A stretch of 64,000 bases of DNA, taken from Oscillospiraceae bacterium. GTDB taxonomy: Bacteria > Bacillota_A > Clostridia > Oscillospirales > Oscillospiraceae. Location of the stretch: NCBI GenBank assembly GCA_017459865.1, contig JAFUCD010000020.1, forward strand, positions 1 through 64,000, in the 5' to 3' direction. Position numbers and translations under genes: made by a program. Shown piece after piece: positions 58,913-64,000 of the stretch. Position 1 is the first letter of the stretch; every line of letters begins with the position of its first letter. The notes under the pieces are model-generated. The model was given only the letters and a program-made list of their open reading frames with translations, was not told where the DNA came from and did not search any database.

Positions 58913-60031
58913 ATGCAATGCAAATATTGCGGCGCGTACAATCCCGATTGGAGCCCGCAGCAGACGCCCGGGATGCTGCGGTTCTGCGTCGAATGCGGCA
59001 AGCAGCTCGAGTCGCCGCGGGAGGACGCGATGCACACCGCTACCGACGCGGCGACCGCCGCCGCTGCCGCGCAGGCCGCGCTGAACGCTTCGACGGCCGC
59101 GCGCGCGGCGCGGAAGCCCTCGGGCGGGAGGCTCGGCGGCGATCTGCTCGCACATGCCGACCCCGTGGACGGAGCGCGCGCCGGGTATGACGCGGCTTCA
59201 GAGCCGCCCGAGCCGCCGGTGCCGCCGGTGTCCGTCGGGGGCGCGTATCCCCCGCCTCCGACGCCGCCCAAGCCGACCGCGAGCAAGGCGCCGCTGATCC
59301 TCATCGGCTGCATCGCTGCGCTGGTGCTGCTGGCGGTGGGCTATTTCACGATCCATGTCTGGAAGCCCGCCGACTGCGAGAATCCGGAGACCTGCGCGAT
59401 CTGCGGCAGGACGCGCGGCAGCGCCAACGGGCATGACTGGTCGGACGCCACCTGCACCGAGCCGCAAACCTGCTCGGTCTGCGGCGAGACGCGCGGCAGC
59501 GCGGCGGGGCACAGCTGGCGCGACGCCACCTGCACCGAGCCGAAGACCTGCACCGTCTGCGGGCTGACCGAGGGCGCGGCGCTGGGGCACGACTGGCAGC
59601 CCGCGACCTACAGCGCGCCCATGACCTGTTCCCGCTGCGGGGAGTCCGTCGGCGCGGTCCAGGGCTGGCTGGGCGATGTGGGCGGCAGCTTTTCCTCCAA
59701 CAAGATCAGCATGGGCGAGGGCAGCGAGGGTCACGCCTTCGTCTTCAACCAGCAGCTCAACGGCTGCCGAACGATGACCGTCCACTTCAAAATGACGGAG
59801 TATTCCGGCAGTCCCTTCGGCACCTTCGCTGTGTATGCGCACGATCCCACGAACAGCTGGTTCCGCGCGACGACCTTCACGGTCAACAGCTCCGACGTGA
59901 ACCGGGAGCTTGCCATCAAGCTGCTGTTCAACGATCCGACCACGGTCGATTCGATCATGATCGTGTGTCTGGTCAACGCGAACTATAACTTCAGCTATTC
60001 CCTGTCGGTCAGCGATGTTCAGGTGTCCTGA
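58913..60031 (+). CDS. Zinc-ribbon membrane protein with CxxC/GHDW repeats (1 of 3)
   Basis: A 372-residue protein: N-terminal zinc ribbon (CKYC at 3-6, CVEC at 25-28), Ala- and Pro-rich linkers, a transmembrane helix (about 125-147), then repeats of about 22 residues with the form ADCTEPxTCxxCGxTxGxAxGHDW, three to four units, and a C-terminal beta domain of about 120 residues containing GTFAVYAHD. I do not know a named family. The ribbon is cytosolic if the helix is N-in. SD AAAGGAG is 11 bases before ATG 58913. Closely similar to the next gene. Confidence 0.82.
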   Translation: MQCKYCGAYNPDWSPQQTPGMLRFCVECGKQLESPREDAMHTATDAATAAAAAQAALNASTAARAARKPSGGRLGGDLLAHADPVDGARAGYDAASEPPEPPVPPVSVGGAYPPPPTPPKPTASKAPLILIGCIAALVLLAVGYFTIHVWKPADCENPETCAICGRTRGSANGHDWSDATCTEPQTCSVCGETRGSAAGHSWRDATCTEPKTCTVCGLTEGAALGHDWQPATYSAPMTCSRCGESVGAVQGWLGDVGGSFSSNKISMGEGSEGHAFVFNQQLNGCRTMTVHFKMTEYSGSPFGTFAVYAHDPTNSWFRATTFTVNSSDVNRELAIKLLFNDPTTVDSIMIVCLVNANYNFSYSLSVSDVQVS

Positions 60032-60075
60032 ACGGGACGCCGCCAAGCGTGTTGAAAAGAGAGGAGAACGGATCC

Positions 60076-61053
60076 ATGCAATGCAGAAACTGTGGCGCGG
60101 ATTATCCGGATCTGCGTCCGAACGAACAGGGGCGGATCCCCCGCTTCTGCACCAAATGCGGCGCGCCGCTGCAGACCTTTACGCAGAATTCCGCCGCGGC
60201 GGAGCCGCCCGCGCCGCCGCCGACCGCCCCGATGCCGAGCGCCTCGTCGCCGACCGGCGATCCGGGCGCGCCGAAGCCGACCAAAAAGAAAAACCCGCTC
60301 GTATGGATCCTCATCGCCGTCACGCTCGTCGCGCTGCTGGTGGTGGGCTACTTCACGATCCATATCTGGAAGCCCGCCGACTGCGAGAACCCGGAGACCT
60401 GCGCGATCTGCGGCAGACAGCGCGGCGAAGCGCTCGGGCATGACTGGACGGACGCCACCTGCACCGAGCCGAAGACCTGCGACCGCTGCGGCAAGACCGT
60501 GGGCGAGGCGCTGGGCCATGACTGGACGGACGCCACCTGCACCGAGCCGAAGACCTGCGACCGCTGCGGCGAGACCGAGGGCGAGGCGCTGGGCCACGAC
60601 TGGCAGGCCGCGACCTACGACGCGCCGGAGACCTGCGCGCGCTGCGGCGAGACCAAGGGCGACCCGCTGGGGTGGGTCGGCAGAGCGTCGTTCTCTGTCG
60701 ACGACGAAACCACCTATATCGGCAACGCCTCCGGAAGCGCGCTCGTGTTTGACGAGCCTCTGGTCGGCGCGCGGAAAATGACGGCCTATTTCATGCTCAC
60801 GAGCTACACCGGCAACCCCTTCGGCACCTTTGCGGTGTATGCGCATTCCGCCGAGCGCGGCTGGTACTCCGTGGCGACCTTCCAGGTCACAGAGAACGAT
60901 GTGGACAAGATGCTCAGCGTGCCGATCACGTTCAGCGATGAACCGACGATCGACAAGCTCCTCTTCATCAGCCAGAAAAACGCCAACTTTACCTTTGAAT
61001 ACAGCGCGAATGTGGGCAGCATCCAGGTCACGGAGCAGGGCCAGAGCGCATAA
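60076..61053 (+). CDS. Zinc-ribbon membrane protein with CxxC/GHDW repeats (2 of 3)
   Basis: A 325-residue paralogue of the previous protein: ribbon CRNC (3-6) and CTKC (25-28), Pro-rich linker, transmembrane helix (about 73-96), four repeats with DATCTEPKTCDRCG as the core and GHDW between them, and the same C-terminal domain (GNPFGTFAVYAHS). Two of the DNA repeat units are almost identical (60440-60500 and 60512-60572), a sign of recent internal duplication. SD GAGGAG precedes ATG 60076. The gap to gene 1 is 44 bases. Confidence 0.82.
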   Translation: MQCRNCGADYPDLRPNEQGRIPRFCTKCGAPLQTFTQNSAAAEPPAPPPTAPMPSASSPTGDPGAPKPTKKKNPLVWILIAVTLVALLVVGYFTIHIWKPADCENPETCAICGRQRGEALGHDWTDATCTEPKTCDRCGKTVGEALGHDWTDATCTEPKTCDRCGETEGEALGHDWQAATYDAPETCARCGETKGDPLGWVGRASFSVDDETTYIGNASGSALVFDEPLVGARKMTAYFMLTSYTGNPFGTFAVYAHSAERGWYSVATFQVTENDVDKMLSVPITFSDEPTIDKLLFISQKNANFTFEYSANVGSIQVTEQGQSA

Positions 61054-61065
61054 GGAGAGCGGCGC

Positions 61066-62031
61066 ATGAAGCAAACCATTGGCCCGATGCTCTGCAAACT
61101 GAATACCGCACAGGCGACCATCCCGGAGCTTGCCGAGCGCAAAGCAGCCGAGGAAGCCGAAAAGCGCCGCGCCGCCGAGGCACAGCGCAAAGCAAAGGAG
61201 CGGCTGCAGCAGAAAATAGCTGCCGCTGCAGCAGCGGCTGTCCCTGCACCGAAGAAAAAACGGAATAACGTTCTGGCTGAGCTGTTCGATGACGTCGGTT
61301 GGTGGTTGTTCCATGAGCACTCTTGGCTTGTGTTTTTTGCGGTCATTGTTGCGCTTATTTATGGCTTTTTTCGGATCCCGGCTCTGTGGAACCCTGCCAC
61401 CTGTACCGAGGGCGCGACCAGCGTGGTGATTTCGAGTCTCAAAAACCCATTTATGCCGGCTCTTGGGCATGACTATGTGGTTCCGGTATGCGAGACCTGC
61501 GGGAAGCATCACGATGGCAATGAGGATCATTACTGGGACTGCGCCAATTGCACCACACCTGTCACATGCTCCAGATGCGGTGCGGAAGATACGGCAAATC
61601 CCTTCGATCGTGTGCGGCATCAATGGACACGCTCTGCGGATGAAACGAAGATCTGTGAGCTATGCGGTGCGCGTACCCTTGCGGTGGGAGAGAGAAGTAC
61701 GGAAGAAATCGATGGACGCACGCTGTTTATGCTGGAGCTGGAATTGCCTTTGGCAGAGCAGACGCGCATCGGATTCAGGGTGTATTCGAGAGTCACGCCG
61801 GGTGACTGGACAGTCTATGTCATGACCGCCGAAGGCGCGTATCATGCGGTCGGGACGATTACTGTGGCTGCAGACCCGGATTTCGACGACGGGAAGGTAA
61901 TCGAACGCGACTACATCGTCACACTCTCAGAACCCTTGGCTGTAAAGGGCGTCGGCATCGCGATGGACGGCACATTTTCCGACGACAGCTCTGCTGAAGT
62001 TGCTATTGATTACATTTGTGAGTGCCCGTAG
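61066..62031 (+). CDS. Coiled-coil membrane protein with CxxC motifs (3 of 3)
   Basis: A 321-residue protein that lacks the N-terminal ribbon. Instead it begins with a charged coiled coil (about residues 20-60, Ala/Glu/Lys/Arg-rich), then a transmembrane helix (86-104), a Cys-rich part with ATCTEG, GHDYVVPVCETCGK, CANC, TCSRCG and CELCG, and a C-terminal beta domain. The order follows that of the two proteins before it, so the three probably act together. It is lower in GC than its neighbours. It starts 12 bases after gene 2 with SD AAGGAG. It ends in TAG, the first bases of a GC-rich repeat. Confidence 0.8.
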   Translation: MKQTIGPMLCKLNTAQATIPELAERKAAEEAEKRRAAEAQRKAKERLQQKIAAAAAAAVPAPKKKRNNVLAELFDDVGWWLFHEHSWLVFFAVIVALIYGFFRIPALWNPATCTEGATSVVISSLKNPFMPALGHDYVVPVCETCGKHHDGNEDHYWDCANCTTPVTCSRCGAEDTANPFDRVRHQWTRSADETKICELCGARTLAVGERSTEEIDGRTLFMLELELPLAEQTRIGFRVYSRVTPGDWTVYVMTAEGAYHAVGTITVAADPDFDDGKVIERDYIVTLSEPLAVKGVGIAMDGTFSDDSSAEVAIDYICECP

Positions 62032-62057
62032 GGGGAGGGGCTTGCCCCTCCCGGCGC
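62029..62057. repeat. GGGAGGGGCTTGCCCCTCCC palindrome
   Basis: GTAGG, then GGGAGGGGCTTGCCCCTCCC, overlaps the stop codon of the preceding gene. Related units GGGAGGGGCGAGCCCCTCCC occur at 62158-62177 and 62376-62395. Between them, 62080-62130 holds the pair GGCGAATTCGC...GCGAATTCGCC. Confidence 0.8.
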
Positions 62058-62178
62058 TCCGAATTACGACGGATAAAACAATGTAAGGCGAATTCGCTGA
62101 GTCTTCATCTCTGCGAATTCGCCTTAGATTTTGCGTTTTTTTCATTTCTGCCGCACGGGAGGGGCGAGCCCCTCCCCT

Positions 62179-62373
62179 CAAGGTGTCGACAAAGTGTCGA
62201 CACCTTGAGAGCGTCGCCAATATGTTTGCTGCGCAAACAGAAAACTGTCTAAAAAGCTGACACTTTTCAGACAGTTTTCGGCGACAATGTATTGAAATCG
62301 AGGCGGCCTTGCCCCTCGAGCTCCCCGCTGCTCTGTTTCATAAGTCAGCAGCATAGGTTTGTCTACAGTCTGA
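62179..62373 (-). repeat. Dispersed structured element R1, copy b
   Basis: Same plan and orientation as 23221-23427: hairpin 1 CAAGGTGTCGAC / GTCGACACCTTG (62179-62190 with 62196-62207), GTCGCC (62213-62218) / GGCGAC (62280-62285), GTTTGCTGCGCAAAC, hairpin 2 (62241-62256 with 62263-62278), then TCGAGGCGGCCTTGCCCC and CTGCTCTGTTTCA. The segment from GTCGCC to GGCGAC has the same arm lengths as copy a, but hairpin 2 has another sequence. On the minus strand a 58-codon frame starts at ATG 62354 and shares its first residues with the frame in copy a. Confidence 0.75.
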
Positions 62374-62454
62374 CGGGAGGGGCGAGCCCCTCCCCTACGG
62401 GGGAAACCGGAACGGGCACTTTTTCACCGTGTCCTTATTTCATGTCTGTTTTTC

Positions 62455-64000
62455 TCATCCGATCGCCTGCACCTTATAGACGAAGGCGACGGAGCTGGTG
62501 GTGTTTTCGGTGCGCTGGGTGAAGATGTCGTATTCCTCCCCGAACGTGAGCCATTCGCGCATGCGTCCGGCGAGATTTTGCTGCTGCGCCTGCGAGAGAC
62601 TGTCCAGCGCGGAATACTTTGACGCCACGCCGAGGATTGTCTGCAGCCCGCCGGTGATGTTCGCGTTCTGCAGCACGGCGAGATCATCGAACACGGCGCG
62701 GTTTTCCTCCAGCAGGGCGATGATGCCGCGCAGCTGCGTGATCGTCTCCGGCAGCTGGTCCACCGACGCCTGCACCGCCGGGTCCGCGAGATCCGCGCGG
62801 AGCGAATCGAACGTCGGCGTGAGCGCGAGCGCGTCCTCCGTCACGGTCACGAGATCGCGCGCCTCGGCGTCGATCAGCGAGATGAGATCCACCAACTGCT
62901 GGAACAGGTCGCAGTCCACGAGCGCCTGCAGACGCTCGGTGTCGACCGCCTCCAGATCCGTCAGCAGCAGCTTCAGCGCCGCGAGATTTTCCTCCGTCAC
63001 ATAGCCCGAGAGCGTGTCCAGCAGCGCCTTGTTCGCGTCATACAGCAGCGCCGCCTGCGTCACCGCGTCCATGAGGCTTTGGATCTTGTCCATGTCGCCG
63101 TAGAGCATCTGCACGAGCCCCTGCAGATCCATGCCCGAAAAGGCGTTCATCACGGTCTCGAGATCGGCGAAGATCTGCTTGATGCCCTCCAGCCCCTCGC
63201 CCAGATCGCCGCTGGTGAAGGCGTCCACGGACGAGAACGGCACGGCGGCGAACATCATGTTGCCGAGGGCGAAGTCTTTGACGTCCGCCGTGATCGTATA
63301 GCTGCCGGAGCCCATCTCCGCGCTCAGCAGCGGCAGCCCCAGCGCCGAGATGCCCAGACTTTCCTCCATGCCCGGCACGCCCATCATCAGGATGATCCGG
63401 TGCGCGCCGTCGCCCAGCACCGCGCCGTTGGAGACCTCCACGTTCTCAAAGCCCTCCTCCGGCAGGAGCATCCCGCCGACGAGCAGCATCGGGCACGTGA
63501 GCTGATAGCCCTGTCCGTTCACGGTCACGGGCTTGACGAGCGTGTTCTCCGCCGTCACGGTCACGGACAGCCTGCCGCTTTTCCCCGCGAGCTCGGCGGG
63601 GGAGACGCGCTCGCCGTCAAGCGCATAGTCGAGCGTGAAGCGGATCGGCGGCGTGCCGTCCGACTTGCCGCTGTAGTACAGATCCGTGCTCTCCATGTTC
63701 CAGTAGAGCCGGTCGTTCGCCCGCTCGGGCGTCTCGCCGGTCTTCACGTCTGTGATGTCGGTCAGATCGCTCGCGTCCTCCACGCGCGTCTGCGGCAGCT
63801 CCGTGTGCAGGTGGTCGGAGACGTTCACCTGCTGCACCGTGCCGTCGGCGGCGAGATTCACGTATACGGTCTCGGCCTTTGAAAGCGGGGCGTCGGAGGT
63901 CTGCGTGCTTTGCACGACGCGCGCCTCGCGCGTATAGACCTGCGTCGCCTCGGTCAGCACCGTGCCGGGGCTGAGACTCACAAGCAGCATCGCCGCCATG
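62455..64000 (-). CDS. Secreted or membrane protein, N-terminus outside the window
   Basis: At least 514 residues; the frame runs to the window edge and the visible MAAMLLVSLSPGTVLTEATQ looks like the end of a signal peptide, so the real start is probably a little upstream. A first part (about 20-260) is beta-rich with LTVTAENTLVKPVTVNGQGY-like strands; the second (260-500) is long, helical and Leu-rich, probably coiled coil, reminiscent of YhgE/Pip-type extracytoplasmic regions. I do not recognise it with certainty. The stop is TGA at 62455-62457. Confidence 0.7.
   Translation of the reverse strand, partial: MAAMLLVSLSPGTVLTEATQVYTREARVVQSTQTSDAPLSKAETVYVNLAADGTVQQVNVSDHLHTELPQTRVEDASDLTDITDVKTGETPERANDRLYWNMESTDLYYSGKSDGTPPIRFTLDYALDGERVSPAELAGKSGRLSVTVTAENTLVKPVTVNGQGYQLTCPMLLVGGMLLPEEGFENVEVSNGAVLGDGAHRIILMMGVPGMEESLGISALGLPLLSAEMGSGSYTITADVKDFALGNMMFAAVPFSSVDAFTSGDLGEGLEGIKQIFADLETVMNAFSGMDLQGLVQMLYGDMDKIQSLMDAVTQAALLYDANKALLDTLSGYVTEENLAALKLLLTDLEAVDTERLQALVDCDLFQQLVDLISLIDAEARDLVTVTEDALALTPTFDSLRADLADPAVQASVDQLPETITQLRGIIALLEENRAVFDDLAVLQNANITGGLQTILGVASKYSALDSLSQAQQQNLAGRMREWLTFGEEYDIFTQRTENTTSSVAFVYKVQAIG

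Noticed and set aside
1..64000. Prophage, insertion sequence or integrative element
   Set aside because: No transposase, integrase, capsid, terminase or conjugation gene is recognisable; only non-coding repeats suggest mobility.

Overview
The window is a piece of bacterial chromosome from a high-GC (by eye about 60%) Gram-positive of the Clostridia, most like the Oscillospirales/Oscillospiraceae of the gut. Supporting signs are an L21 leader before rplU-rpmA, a Phe-type T-box before pheST, the DUF1385-prmC pair, YitT and DUF4342 families, S-layer-homology (SLH) surface proteins, an alr-mazF pair, strong Shine-Dalgarno (SD) sites with frequent GTG/TTG starts, and the dispersed palindromic repeats that fill intergenic DNA in such genomes. 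I see no integrase, transposase or phage gene. The assignment is by recognition of gene families, not by a database search.

Layout. 1-2300: rplU-rpmA-obgE. 2300-9200: a possible non-coding RNA locus, then a very large secreted von Willebrand A (vWA) surface protein broken by an in-frame amber stop, followed by a small Cys-containing peptide gene. 9200-12300: PAP2 phosphatase, a 33-residue membrane peptide, glycosyltransferase, deformylase-like protein and tRNA-Leu(CAA). 12300-16300: a secreted lipase-like protein that shares its C-terminal module with the vWA protein. 16400-23700: YitT transporter-like protein, a two-gene 2-hydroxyacyl-CoA dehydratase-type operon, an SLH/glycoside hydrolase 3 fusion, a lipoprotein and a NuoE-like ferredoxin. 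23900-31700: two-component system, DUF1385, prmC, recA, recX, rimO, pgsA. 31700-36400: LysR regulator, csaA, dut, membrane proteins and a formate/nitrite channel. 36400-42400: pheST with T-box, a lipoprotein, alr, mazF. 42600-49000: SGNH hydrolase, an EF-G-like GTPase, a P-type-ATPase-like protein that has lost its catalytic residues, rlmB. 49200-58800: rhomboid-like protein, beta-propeller protein, a CAP-like/SLH surface protein, VanZ-like protein, tdk, udk, LysR plus divergent EamA transporter. 58900-64000: three tandem zinc-ribbon membrane proteins with repeated CxxC/GHDW units, a repeat-rich gap and a partial secreted protein.

The housekeeping genes are ordinary and complete. The unusual material lies in (i) the surface proteins with a shared C-terminal module, one of them amber-interrupted; (ii) the zinc-ribbon/GHDW-repeat gene triplet, whose repeat also occurs in the nearby SLH protein; (iii) the catalytically degenerate P-type ATPase; and (iv) several families of dispersed elements in which conserved sequence flanks hairpins whose stems differ between copies yet remain paired, which points to selection on, or a mobility mechanism using, RNA or DNA structure. 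Coordinates of sites were counted by hand and may be off by a base or two.
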